64,000 nt of DNA. Origin: Datisca glomerata. Its lineage: Eukaryota > Streptophyta > Magnoliopsida > Cucurbitales > Datiscaceae. A program made the translations under genes and the position numbers. The stretch lies in the NCBI GenBank assembly GCA_003255025.1, contig QANY01009110.1, positions 2,010,367-2,074,366 of the forward strand, read 5' to 3'. Positions 12,153-22,940 of this stretch are shown in pieces. Position 1 is the stretch's first letter. Every line of letters starts with the position of its first letter. Under the pieces are notes generated by a model. That model was not told the origin of the DNA. It saw nothing but the letters and a program-made list of their open reading frames with translations, and did not search any database.

Positions 12153-13000
12153 TGAACTTGGTTCAGAATGTATGTTGTTGTTTTCAAGGCATATCCCCAG
12201 AACGAATCTAGGAGGGATGATTAACTCATCATTGATCAAACCATATCCATTAGAGTTTGATTACTTTTCTCTGATGCATCATTCTGTTCTAGAGTGTCAG
12301 GTGTTGTAAGTTGAGAAATAATGCATTATTCTTTAAGAAAGTCTTCGAACTCTCCTAGTAAGTACTCTCTACCATGATCAGATCGTAGTGTTTTGATTCG
12401 TTTCTCTAATTACTTTTCAACCATAACCGTGTATTCTTTGAACTTTTCAAAGGTTTCATCCTTTTGGCGTATTAGATGAACATGTCAAAATGCGAGTAGT
12501 CATTAGTGAATGTTATAAAACTATTGTAACTTCCTCTTGCTTGGATATTTAATTGCCCACATACATCACTATGTATGAGTTCGAGGCATTGAGTGGCTAT
12601 TTCATCCTTCGATGAAAATGGTCTCTTGGTCATTTTGCCTTCTATGCAGGAATCGCATATGGGTAGTGATCTCACACTTAAAGTTTACAATGGACCATCT
12701 TTTGCAAGTCTTTTAATCATGTCTAAGCTAATATGGTCATGATATAAGTGCCACAATAGGTTAGGTCGATTAAGTCAGACTTCAACCTTTTACTATCTCT
12801 TTGTAAATTAGTATTTAGTTCAGTGTCACATATCATTGGAATTATTGATTTTACATAGAATAGGTTATTTATCAAGCGTGCGGTAGCGATCAGGAAATTA
12901 TTTCAAGAAATACCAATATCATTATCAATGAAATTTAAAGAAAATCTTTGAACAGTCAATCTAACCACTGAAATAAGGTTCTTCCTAAAAACCGGGATAT
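12153..13000 (-). pseudogene. Copia integrase core and pre-integrase remnant, copy 2
   Basis: Remainder of the integrase region beyond the nested LTR. The open stretch at 12472-12675 reads CDSCIEGKMTKRPFSSK, then LELIHSDVCGQ, which is the end of the GAG-pre-integrase zinc region followed by the start of the catalytic core, with the first core aspartate in HSDVCG. A following segment (YNSFITFTNDYSHFDMFI) continues the core. Degenerate frames join it to the insertion site at 12153. Copy 1 has the same segments at 3600-4250. Confidence 0.75.
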
Positions 13001-13073
13001 AATAAACATATCATAAAATCACATTATTAATTGAAAATTTAATAGTTTCAACTGATACAACCGATACTATTGC

Positions 13074-13325
13074 TCAATTTCCCCTACAGAAGCTGAACTC
13101 GATCTCATCAAGCCTTATGCTCTCCTTAAACACCTGCAGGGAACAACATATATGGCTAGTGGCTACAGAGTCTACAATCCATGAAAAAGTAAGGTCAACC
13201 ATATAACATGTCTCTGTAACAATTACCATACCTTTGGATTTCAACTCTTTGAAATAATCCGGGCAGTTACATTGCCAATGACTTGTGGCTCCACAATGAT
13301 GACACTTGTCTTTTGACTTGACCAA
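13074..13325 (-). pseudogene. Copia zinc knuckle and protease, copy 2
   Basis: Open stretch of 83 codons joining nucleocapsid and protease. The zinc knuckle (CHHCGATSHWQCNC) has all CCHC ligands, although the usual glycine before histidine is serine. Protease follows as WIVDSVATSHIC: the family motif is D-S-G-A-T-S-H, and here glycine is valine next to the catalytic aspartate, which should abolish activity. It is better kept than the matching part of copy 1. Confidence 0.8.
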
Positions 13326-13368
13326 TTTTGTAGTGCCCTTGCCTTTCGCAGCTTTCGAGTTCTGCTTC

Positions 13369-14060
13369 TTAGCCTTCTTGGGACCTCTCTTGTGTTTCTT
13401 TTTTTACTCCAGAGGTGGAAGACTTACTTTCAGTAAAGTTTACCTCCTTAATCTTCCTCTTGTCCTTAAAAAACAGGGTCTCAGCAACTTGTAACTCCTT
13501 TATAAGTTCTGAAAGTGAGTACCTCAACTTATTCATTAAATAATTAAGTTTGAAGTGATAAAAGGTATCTAACAGGGTCTCAAGGATCATATCAACTTGA
13601 GTCTCGCCATCTACCTCAGCTACCATAATCTCTATCTCATTCAGATAACTAATGATCAACACCATATGTTCTCTGATAGGAGTTTTGAGTTTCATCCAGC
13701 AATTCATAAAGTTTCGCACAGCAGTCTGTTTGACGTGACGACCCTGCTCCCCGAATATATCAGTGATGTTCAATATTACATCAGCGACGATTTCCATGTT
13801 CTGATGATGTTGTTGCAACACATTGCTAACAGATGCCAAGATGTAATACTTGGCAATCTCATTAGAACGCAGCCAAGAATCATAAGCACATTTTCCTCTT
13901 GAGTCGATTCAACAATAGGCTCAAGGGGACAAGGGGTGGTAAACACAAACTTGTTCTTTTCTATCATCAATACGATATCAAGATTACATTTCCAATCCAT
14001 GTAATTTTCACCAGTAAGTTTGTTCACATTTATGATCGTTGAGAGTGGGGATAATGACAT
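13369..14060 (-). pseudogene. Copia gag remnant, copy 2
   Basis: Gag in two overlapping frames. The start (MSLSPLSTIINVNKLTGENY, 14060 downward) matches the copia gag amino end, with the conserved L-T-G-x-N-Y and D-W-K. A frameshift near 13800 moves into a 156-codon frame (13839-13369) holding the capsid segment (LRYSLSELIKELQVAETL). This is the longest open frame in the array. Gag would form the particle shell. Copy 1 has an additional stop at the D-W-K position. Confidence 0.8.
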
Positions 14061-15339
14061 GATTACTGAAAAGAATAAATAAAGTGGTGTAAATAATTAC
14101 TTAATCATTTAGGGAAGTATGATGCATGATCCAAATACTTAAATATTAAAAAATCTAATAAAAAATATTTCTTTCATGATGTTACAATTAACAACAATAG
14201 CTTGTCTCATCTAAGGACAACACCCAAGCTACCTCTTGTCGCGTCGAGACTCTTCTCGCTTGGTTAACATTTCTCAAGATGCACTACATCTATCTTAACC
14301 AATCACCAATGATTTTGGTCACCTTGACCTATTGACTAGCTCCTATGAAAGATTTCAATATGCTTCGGTCTAAATGTTTAACCAACACATCGACTTTAAA
14401 TGTTGTTATGAACTAACAGTCCGTCTAGGAACAGTCCTGCCTCACTACTTCCTTTACAAGCTTTAGTTTCTCAAGCAACTCGATGACTCAAAGCGACACG
14501 ATTCTCAAGTTTTTCCCACTGAAGAGAGGACCGCTAGGGCGATTCTAAACCATTACTCATGCCACGACCAAGTTTGCATTGGGGACCTTGGGAATGTTTC
14601 AACGTAAACGACCATCCCATTTAGTTTTCGAAAAATGAATTTTCTTTACTTTTTCAAAAAACCATAACTCTTTATAAATTTGAAAAAAACAATTTTGAAA
14701 ATTATAAACTTCGATAAAATTTAAATCATAATTTAAAAATTATAACTTTTATAAAATTCACATTGTATTTAAATTATAACCCATTATAAATTTAAACTAC
14801 AATGATGGATGTACATGTTACATGTGATTTTGATATTGACATATCCCTATTTCTATATGGCGTGTTATATGATGATACGAGATTAATAATAAATCATACA
14901 TTCAAAATTAACATCTCTATGGCTCCTTTTTTTACTACAATCCATAAAAAGAATAATAAATAAATTACAATAATTTAAATACTAGTCTTCATGGCGTCTG
15001 TAATTATCTCATTCTCCTTCAGGAAGTCCCACCAATTTGTAACTCTTTCAATTTAAAATTACTTTCCAACAATTTATACTTTGATAAATAAATTACAAGG
15101 TAAATTAATCAATTTATTTATTTTTAAAAATAATTTATAAAATAAATTCTAATTAATCAGTGTTGAAAAATTACCGAATTAAATAAAATTAATTTTTTGG
15201 GACTGGATTGGGTTAGGAATCAAATCCCAAATCCCTACAAATTATTTGGGCCAAGCAACCCTTACTTAGTCCAATACCTCAATAGACTTGGTGGGTCCAT
15301 ACTAGCCTAGTGACCCAATATGGACATGTGCACACTAGG

Positions 15340-15550
15340 GTTTTCAAAACCCTAAGATTTCCTAAACCCAAAAGTTTCCAAAACTCCAAGATTTCATAAA
15401 CATAAAAGTTTCCAAAACCTTAAGGTTTCCTAATCTCTATGGCTTCATAAACCTCAATGCTTCCTAAATCCAAAAGTTTCCAAAACCTCAAAGTTTTCTA
15501 AACTCAAAAGTTTTTAAAACCTCAAGGTTTCCTAAATCATAATTTAGAAA
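15340..15550. repeat. 34 bp minisatellite in copia leader, copy 2
   Basis: Same array as at 6310-6470 but with more units, some truncated. Units have the form AAGATTTC..AAACCCAAAAG followed by TTTCCAAAACC. Confidence 0.72.
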
Positions 15551-15925
15551 CCTATGGTGGCTAGCGGTGAAGGCAACCAGCAGCGTGTGACAGCATGGGG
15601 CAGCAGGCGACGACGCAGCATGGTGGCAAGCGACAACGCCGGCGCCGACGATGGTGACGAACAATGACTTTTATTGCAAGGATAGATTTACATGGAAATT
15701 AAGGATACAACTTTTACAAAAAATAATACACATCAAATTTTATGCCTCAATTTTGACGTACATCAATTCTAAAATTAAAAATAAACAGCTAGAGTCAATC
15801 GATCGGGATCCATTCATAATTTACATTCAAACATACATTAAATCTACCATACAAAAAAATGCCAATATCACAATATACATCCATGCATACGTTTAATCAC
15901 TAAATATGTATAGTCAAGAACCCAA

Positions 15926-15938
15926 GGCTCTGATACCA
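15926..15938 (-). other. Primer-binding site, copy 2
   Basis: Plus strand GGCTCTGATACCA, two bases from the start of LTR 3. It is identical to the site of copy 1 and pairs with initiator tRNA-Met. Confidence 0.9.
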
Positions 15939-15940
15939 AT

Positions 15941-17807
15941 TGTTGGATCGAGTTTTAAAAATTGAAGAAAATTAATGAACCAAGAACGATTCGTGGATAG
16001 AATTTCAAAATTTTGTCACAACAAATATTTAATAATATTAAATATAAAATCATACAACGATCACATATATTTAGATAAACGTATCGAGAAGAGATGGAAA
16101 CAATTTGACCTTTTCTTATAATGGAGAATTTATGAATTGGCTGGATCTAATTTATTGTCTCGCATTCCTTGTTTTTTAGATTCGCAGAACTTCATTTGAT
16201 CTTCACACCAACAACCACTCGTAGGATTCAAAAGTATGTCTTGCAAGGATATTGATAGGAACTGAGTGTGAGCTCTCAAAATAATTGAGGGAGAAATAAA
16301 CAATATTTCTTCTTCCTCTAGAGGGTTCAACGGCAACAGTAGGGAGGAGGGGAGAGAAAACCATTTCTACTCTGTCTAACACATAGCTTTGCTTAGAGTT
16401 AGGTTTGCAACCATTTTATATTAATTATAGAATTTACCCATATACCCATATATGATAAAATTGAAATTTACCTCACGGACACTACAATCTGCGATTTTTA
16501 CATCTCTCATAGACTCACTACTATATCCAAATTCATCAATCCAAATTGATAAATTAAATTGACCTTTATCAATTAATTATTAATTTCTTTTATTTACTAA
16601 TTATCTAATAATTAAAAATAAATTAATTAATTTGAACATTAACTTTACTCTTTCACTAATTTAGTGATGACACCCATCGTATATGGGTTTGGGAAGTGTA
16701 CCTTGATCCAAAACATATTTTTTGTCCAACTAATGTTATTTCTCATTCTTGTCCTTATGAGCTACTCCTGATACTGAATGGACCCACGTGAATAAAGTTG
16801 TGATTCAAATACCCAGCTAATTTATCTCTATAAATTATTGACCTATTTAATCCCAACATCGTACGATTCCATTATAGGTCTGATGCGGAATCAACTCTCG
16901 ATTCATGCGAGCTACATTTTTGTTGGTGCAAATAAATATATTTATTTCACGGTCCACAAAATATTTTATGATGTTACCCTTCGTGAATATCAGTAACAAG
17001 AGCGGAATGTAAAATTACCATTTTACACCTCTAGTTACTTTTTTCTTATCTCCTTTATTGACTGTGAATGAGAAAGATATATCAGTGAAGTGTCTCGCAC
17101 AGTTCACAATGACTTATTCAATGAATCATGTCAGCAGGTACCAGGCTTGATTTATTAATTCACATTCCCATCAATAAAGCATAACGTGATATTGTTGCTA
17201 GTGCAATCTTACCACGAATTCCATATCTGTGAATTACGCAACTCCAATATAGTTGAATTACGATCCTAATAATTGAGGTATTGTCCAGCAATTTGAACAT
17301 ATTCATTTGGTGTATCAAAGATCGCAATTAACTAGGTCAAGTTTCATATTCACCTCAGGATTAAGGTGATTACGAAAATACTTTAAAGGTGTAACAATTA
17401 GATTCACGGCTAGATAAATGGCTTTGCTCTGAATTGATTTATTATGGGTCTATTCTACATGTTCCATAACATATCTAAGTCAACTGTTAGAGTCTCCACT
17501 ACCATTCCCCAAGACTGGCATCCTTTGGTTTAACATAATAGTCGTAATTCGGACTCGATTGCCTAGTCGATCATAAGACTGCGAATAACATTCTGAACTA
17601 TTTTAGAAGAGTTTGTCAAGAAGAACCCTCTGTCTTTACTCTTCTTACGCTGATAATAGTTTCATGACTTGAGTAAATTATAAACACAGTTCAATTTAAG
17701 GAAACCTTTCATTTATTTATAAAATTTAGTAATACATAAATGTCAGAGAAATAACTAAATAGTCATAAATAGTTATTACATTCTACTTTATGGACACAAT
17801 TCCAACA
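15941..17807 (-). repeat. Copia family A LTR 3 (5' LTR of copy 2)
   Basis: LTR of 1867 bp, TGTTGGATCG to ATTCCAACA, the longest array LTR and the best reference for the family here. The base after it begins another copia RT, so this marks the right edge of the array. The adjoining pentamer is ATATT; its partner should lie left of the window. Confidence 0.9.
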
Positions 17808-18640
17808 ATATTGGCTTAACTTGCTCACAGCATAGGAAATGTATGGCTTAGTCATAGTGAGATATTGGAGAGCTCCTAAGATGCTTTTGATTAATATTGG
17901 TTTAGGAAAAGGGGAGTCTGATGTAGTGTGTGTATGAGAGAGATAAATGGGAGTACGACTGCTTTTACATTGATCCATGTTGGCTCTGTGAAGGAGATCA
18001 TTAAAATACTTGCTCTGTGTAAGATGTAGGCAGACTGAACTTCCGTTAGCATCAAAACCTACAAAATAGCTTCAACTGTTTGAGTGCAAAGTTAGAGCTA
18101 AGAGGAGTAATAACCTGCTGAATGTGAGTGGGAGAGGTACCTGTGACAGGAATATCATCCACATAAATAAGTATCAAACTAATGCCAGAAGACGAGTGCC
18201 TGATGAACAATGAGGTGTCTAAGTAAGAGTTACTAAAGCCTAGTTAAAGCAGTGTTCCCTTTAATTTGTCAAACCAGGCTTGAGGGGCCTATTGAAGGCC
18301 ATAAAGAGCCTTGTTAAGCTTGCAGACAAAAGATGGTTTAACAGGGTCCTCAAAGCCGTCAAGTTGTTTCATGTATACTGTTTCTTGAAACTTTCCATGG
18401 AGAAAAGCAATGTTGACATCAAGTTGTTGTATATCCCTTTTGAAGGTAATAATAAGTGTGGGAATGATTCAAATTGTGCAGGGTTTAACCACTGGACTGT
18501 AGGTCTCAAAAAATGTCCACACCATGGGTCTGTTGGCAGCCTTTTGCTACCAACCTGGCCTTGTGTTTTCATAGAGATCCATCAGGGTTGAATTTGAACC
18601 TATACATCTAGTTATTTTTTAAAAGTGACATAATTGAGGT
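17808..18640 (-). pseudogene. Copia RT remnant, second element
   Basis: The catalytic box Y-V-D-D is intact at 18154-18165, preceded by LILI as usual. The open stretch at 17763-17978 contains RTPIYLSHTHTTSDS, then LGALQYLTMTKPYISYAVSK, the RT-RNase H link. The amino half (18600-18300) holds the segment for the K-W-V-y-k-i region in fragments. The frame is cut by frameshifts and then by the array at 17807. Confidence 0.78.
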
Positions 18641-19900
18641 AGGAGGAATAAGAGACCAGGTATGGTTATGCACTAGTGCATTAAATTCTGCCTTCATGAC
18701 ATCTCTCCAAATAATCTTTAAGTGCTTCTTGAACAAAACTAGGTTCCCTTGGGTGACTGAGAGTGGCATTATAAACCTTTGGTTTGAATATTCCTGCCTT
18801 AGACCTAGTTCTGTCCAAGAAGCACTTAAAGATCCTATTTGGTGACTGAGAGTGGCATTATAAACCTTTGGTTTGAATATTCTTGCATTAGACCTAGTAA
18901 TCATATGGTGAGTAGAGTGAAGTGTAGCAGGTAAAGGAGAAGGTGAATATGAAACCTGTAAGGGGGAGGGAGATGGTGTGGAAGTAAAAGGGACAATCAT
19001 ATGAGGAATAGCATAATTATGTGTAGTGATGCAGTTAAAAGGAGAGTTACCTGGTGAAGTAGGTGTTGTTGAAGCTCTTGTTAGAGCTAAACAAAAAAGA
19101 GAATGAAAAGCTGCTATAGAATGTGATTGAGGGAGTGTTAGTGAGCTTCTTAAATGGGAATTCATTCTCATTAAAAAGATACACTTCTATCCATGTAAAC
19201 TCTGCCAGTAGAAGTATCAAAGCACTTGTATCCCTTATGTGAAGTGCTATAGCCAATGAAAACAATATTTTTAGTATGAAAATTGAACTTGTGCTTACTG
19301 TAGGGTCTAAGAAAAGGAAAACATGTGCACCCAAATGCCTTGAGCATACTGTAATTTTGAGTTTGGTGAAATAGTAGTTGATAATGAGACTTGTTATGAA
19401 GAGTTGGGATGGGAATAAGGTTAATAAGATTAGTAGTTGTGCCAAAAGAGTCCCACTAAAATGAAAGAGGTAATTGTCCACTATATATCTATGCTTCCTT
19501 TCCACACGCCCATTTTGCTTATGATTGTGAGGATAAGGATGTCTAAAGGATATGCCAAGATGAGTGAGAAGTGGTCTAAAGGACCTAAACTCTCCCCCAG
19601 TCTATTTGTAAGCATTTGATCTTAAGGTTAAACTGTCTTTCAATGAATCTGTTAAACTGTATGAATATTTGTTTGGCATCATATTTTAATTTAAGTGGAA
19701 ATATCCAGGTATACCTGGTATACTCATCTACAAATGTTATGTAGTATCTGAACCTAGAGTTGGAAAGAAGGGGAGAAAGTTGCCATAAGTCTGAATGCAT
19801 AAGTTGAAAATGAGTCTTAGCAGTATGTGTAGAGGGTGGAAATGTAAACTGATGTAATTTTCCTATACATCATGCATCACAAAAGGAAATTGCATTTGTA
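18640..19900 (-). pseudogene. Copia integrase remnant, second element
   Basis: Integrase core at 19585-19800 (MHSDLWQLSPLLSN, then YYITFVDEYTRYTWIFPL, then CLQIDWG) holds both catalytic aspartates. The third acidic residue is in G-R-V-E-R-K-H-R near 19500, in another frame. The region at 19047-19380 covers the post-core segment. An open frame at 18608-19171 spans the integrase-RT linker, with the S-R repeat T-H-H-M-I-T-R-S-N near 18900. Frames are shifted between pieces. Confidence 0.78.
18752..18900. repeat. 89 bp partial tandem duplication
   Basis: A block of about 60 bp starting GGTGACTGAGAGTGGCATTA lies at 18752 and again at 18841 with two or three differences. It sits in the integrase-RT linker and duplicates the same peptide. 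Confidence 0.8.
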
Positions 19901-19931
19901 TTAGAAAATTTGCTAGGTACAAACTTAAAAA

Positions 19932-20470
19932 CTAACTTGAGAATGGGAGGTGAGGGTGACCTAGCCTAAGATGCCACGGATTTGCATTAGCCTTTTGATT
20001 TAAAAGAGAAAGATAACAACAATGCTTAGAAAATAAAGGAGCAGAATTGGACACTTTATCAAAGTGAAAAGGACTATCAGTGAAGCAGGAGGCTTTTGGC
20101 AAGGTGCAGTGGTGCAATCCATCCTTAAGCACAGCCTGTAGAAGAACTTCCTTCGTATTCTTGTCCTGCACAAAACAATAAGAGGAGTAAAAAATAACTA
20201 ATATAGGGTTGGATTTTGTAAGCTAAGATACACTGAGTAAATTTTTTGTGGATGAAGGTACACATAAAAGCTCATCAAGAGTTAGATTAATGGAAGGATT
20301 TTTACTCATAATCTGAGTTTTACCAACATGAGAGATATGTAAAAGCTCAACATTGTTCACTACTAGTTTCTATTTACTCTTATAGTCATTCTTGAGGGAG
20401 AGGTTGGCTAACTCATAAGTGATATGTGCATTGGCAGCACTGTCCATGAAATAGGAAGTGGTGTCATCCA
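19932..20470 (-). pseudogene. Copia pre-integrase and protease, second element
   Basis: The pre-integrase domain reads NANPWHLRLGHPHLPFS near 19970-19932, the W-H-x-R-L-G-H signature. Protease lies near 20450-20380 as MDSAANAHIT: the family motif is D-S-G-A, here D-S-A-A, a glycine to alanine change beside the catalytic aspartate. Stops separate the two domains. Confidence 0.72.
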
Positions 20471-20512
20471 TTGAGGCAAGTGAAGTCACGTATGCAGCTG
20501 GGGACCCTCCTG

Positions 20513-21563
20513 TTAGGCTGTAGGCAAAAGTGGACCCTTGGTTTTGTTACTGAGGTGAAGCTTGAGGATGAAAATCATGGTCAAAACGACTATAACAACT
20601 ATAAGCATAATGACCAGGCTTGCGACATATCTGGCACATTGGTCCGGAAGCATCTCTTCCTCTACCCCTAAAATTGGTGTTCCCTCTAGAGTAGGGTGCC
20701 TGAGACTAAACTCTATATGCAATGTTTCAATTGTAGCTTGCAACATTGGCAATAGGAGTTTGAATATCAGTGAGTGGGCTATTAAGTTGTTCAAGTCTCA
20801 TTCCATGACTTTGAAGCATGAATTGAGCTCCTGAAGGGAAACAGACTCATATCTAGAGGTAAGGTGAACTATAACAAGATCACATCACTACCTAAACCTC
20901 CTAAAATATAAAGCAACATGTCATTATCATCAATCATTTACCCACCGGTAGACAAACTATCTGTTTTAGATTTCATCTTCAAATGAAGTCATTGATAATT
21001 GAAGCTCATTTCTTAACTGTATGGAGTAGATATCTGAGTTGTAGAGTACGAGCTTTGGACTGGGAGGTGAAGATTTGCTCGAGAGATCTCCATACTTCGT
21101 GGGAGCTTTGACACCTCGTGACATGGCCAAACATGGCTTCAATAATTGATGAAAGTAGCCAGCTCATTAGATGCTGGTCAGTCCTCCTCCAGCTGATAAA
21201 GGCTGGATTAATACTAAAAGGGGACTCTGAGGTAACTGCTTGCTGTCCATTTGTTACAGCAATGGCATAAAGAGGATTTTGGATAAATTCCTCAAGAACA
21301 GGAAGAAGACCATACATGTCCTATTTTGAATCATAAGCTCGTACAATGGAAAGAATATGAGACTTCCAGAACACATAATTATTCATTTTGGCTGACATAT
21401 TGGGTAGGGAGGGAAGTTGAGTTTGAAAAGGATTTTGGACAATCGCATTGCTAGAGCTAGGAGTATTTTGAGCTTGATTTACAATATGATTAATGTCAGG
21501 ATTGGATGTTGTGTTGTCGTTTGTTCCTAAAGAAATGGCCATGGAGACCAGCTCTGATGCCAA
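20513..21563 (-). pseudogene. Copia gag remnant, second element
   Basis: Gag begins at 21563 (MASELVSMAISLGTND) and contains KMNNYVFWKSHILSIVRAYD, the capsid entry segment. A stop follows, then a 103-codon stretch (21317-21006) with SSHEVWRSLEQIFTSQSKAR, a very typical gag block. A further piece at 20794-20513 holds the nucleocapsid linker; a zinc knuckle C-Q-I-C-R-K near 20630 is in another frame. Inactive. Confidence 0.8.
21551..21562 (-). other. Primer-binding site, second copia
   Basis: Plus strand GCTCTGATGCCA; the element strand reads TGGCATCAGAGC, initiator tRNA-Met type with one difference from the usual TGGTATCAGAGC. It lies three bases from the TG at 21566, where the LTR begins. 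Confidence 0.75.
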
Positions 21564-21565
21564 CT

Positions 21566-21742
21566 TGAAATATAGAGTATAATATAGGTGGAAGAAGAAT
21601 GAGATAAACAGTAGTTTGGCTTAAAAGATTTTCACTAAAGCAACAGTAAAAATTAAATACCTTTAGACATAAAAAATGAAGCAATAAAATTAAATACAAA
21701 TAAATTGCCAAATAATCAAAAATATGTTAGAATAGTCAATGA
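21566..21742 (-). repeat. LTR of second copia, outer edge unknown
   Basis: Starts TGAAATATAG next to the primer-binding site. No partner LTR lies in the window, so the outer end cannot be set by comparison. Confidence 0.45.
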
Positions 21743-21774
21743 TTGAAAAACGATAATAATATCTCTATGGCCAA

Positions 21775-22034
21775 TCATTGGTGAGATCGTGGCAATCTCT
21801 TAGAGCCACTTAGATTCTGTGTGAGCCAATCATGAAGAGGAAAGATATTTGATGATGTGGATAATTGTGTTGCTGAGTTGGTCAATTTGTCCAAATTGTC
21901 ACCTTTGTATGAGACACTTGAGCACCTGCATGAAGAGTAAGTAGAATTGCTCGATGAAGACAATAAGGAGAAAGATTGAGCTTCAGGATGCTTCAATGGT
22001 GATTTTGGTTCTTCAACACCATAATTTTGATTGA
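21775..22034 (-). pseudogene. Exon-like open frame of unknown protein
   Basis: The minus strand is open for about 87 codons up to a stop at 21775, beginning in frame with GSINQNYGVEEPKSP. It is rich in serine (SLLSSSSNSTYSSCRCSSVS) and ends DWLTQNLSGSKRLPRSHQ. It does not look like any retroelement domain and resembles the last exon of a plant regulatory or scaffold protein, but I do not recognise the family. At its upstream edge TGCGG stands where a splice acceptor TGCAG could have been. It lies just outside the second copia LTR, so it may be host sequence or captured sequence. Confidence 0.3.
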
Positions 22035-22625
22035 TAGAACCGCATATTAATATTGTATGTGTTGTGTGAGTATATATGTAGAAAATAAGAGGAAGGATAA
22101 TGAGAAGTTGAGAATATAAGTGGATATAAAGGTATAAGTATACACAATTGTTTTTTTAATATAACAAAACTTAGAAAGAAGCATTAGATCACCCACATAT
22201 GCTCCTTCCAATGCTTAGTAACTCTAAGGGAGCTAGAATATCATAGATAAGAAGAAAAATACAAAGAGTCTATAGAGAACAATTGAAGCATCCAAAAGTA
22301 AAAGCAACTACACGTTGTGCCTTATTAAAACCAGACTGAGCAAAACCAAGTGGTAAAAAACTTTGCTAGGAAAAAGAGTACATAATCCAAAATGTAGTAA
22401 AGGAGACCCAACAACCCCTAGAGATTAAAGAAGAAATGAAAGTATGTTCATTATCCCAACAAAGATTTTGACCAACGTGAACTCCATACAAAGCAAGCTT
22501 TTATGCAACGCAATTTTCCACACTGTACGATATACGTGATACATATATCTAAAGAGAACAAACGATGAAGACAAAGAAGTCAGGTCAGGTGAAGCCTCCA
22601 TTGGACATCCATAGATCTGTTGTAG
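22035..22625. other. Unassigned DNA
   Basis: AT-rich sequence with no open frame or repeat end that I can support. Confidence 0.5.
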
Positions 22626-22940
22626 TTAGATGAACAACAAAGATAGAGTATGAGTCAATCCCAAGGATTCCCCATCATTTTTAGAAGCCAAATCAACTAC
22701 CAAAATGAAGGCCATTATTTTTACCCAAAAATCAAAGAAACCATGAGCCGCACAATTAATATTAACCATGATCCAACCAGGAGAGGGAATAACTCTTAAC
22801 GAACACACCCAAAAGCACACCGCGTCCAAAAGGTCCAGAGCAACCATGAGTCGCACAATTAACATTAACCATGATCCAACCAGGAGAATATAGCTGTAAA
22901 CTGAAGTTTTTGAAAAAGTTCTACAAGCTTGACCCATTAC
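22626..22940 (-). pseudogene. LINE-type RNase H fragment with internal duplication
   Basis: The frame at 22626-22937 contains VIPSPGWIMVNINCAAHG, which fits the start of the RNase H that ends plant L1-type LINE polyproteins (P-x-G-W-x-K-V-N-x-D-G). A segment of about 35 bp coding for this motif occurs twice, near 22740 and 22850, offset roughly 108 bp, so the motif start is duplicated. The remaining RNase H residues are not present. A short decayed scrap. Confidence 0.45.

Larger units (their letters stand above)
8312..15940 (-). mobile_element. Copia family A internal region, copy 2
   Basis: Second internal region of the tandem array, minus strand, between LTR 2 and LTR 3. It is 7.6 kb, but 2.15 kb is a nested LTR (10002-12152). 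Without that it is about 5.5 kb, similar to copy 1. Order on the element strand: primer-binding site 15926-15938, leader with minisatellite, gag, zinc knuckle, protease, integrase (split by the insertion), RT, RNase H and polypurine tract. All frames are broken. Confidence 0.85.
17808..21742 (-). mobile_element. Second copia element, interrupted by the family A array
   Basis: A distinct copia element on the minus strand. The array cuts it in RT at the S-Y-A-V-S-K-L-S-Q-Y segment. In element order: LTR beginning at 21566, primer-binding site 21551-21562 (TGGCATCAGAGC), gag, protease, pre-integrase, integrase, RT. The rest of RT, RNase H and the other LTR should lie left of the window. The outer LTR edge could not be fixed because no second copy is present; 21742 is a guess. 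Confidence 0.78.
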
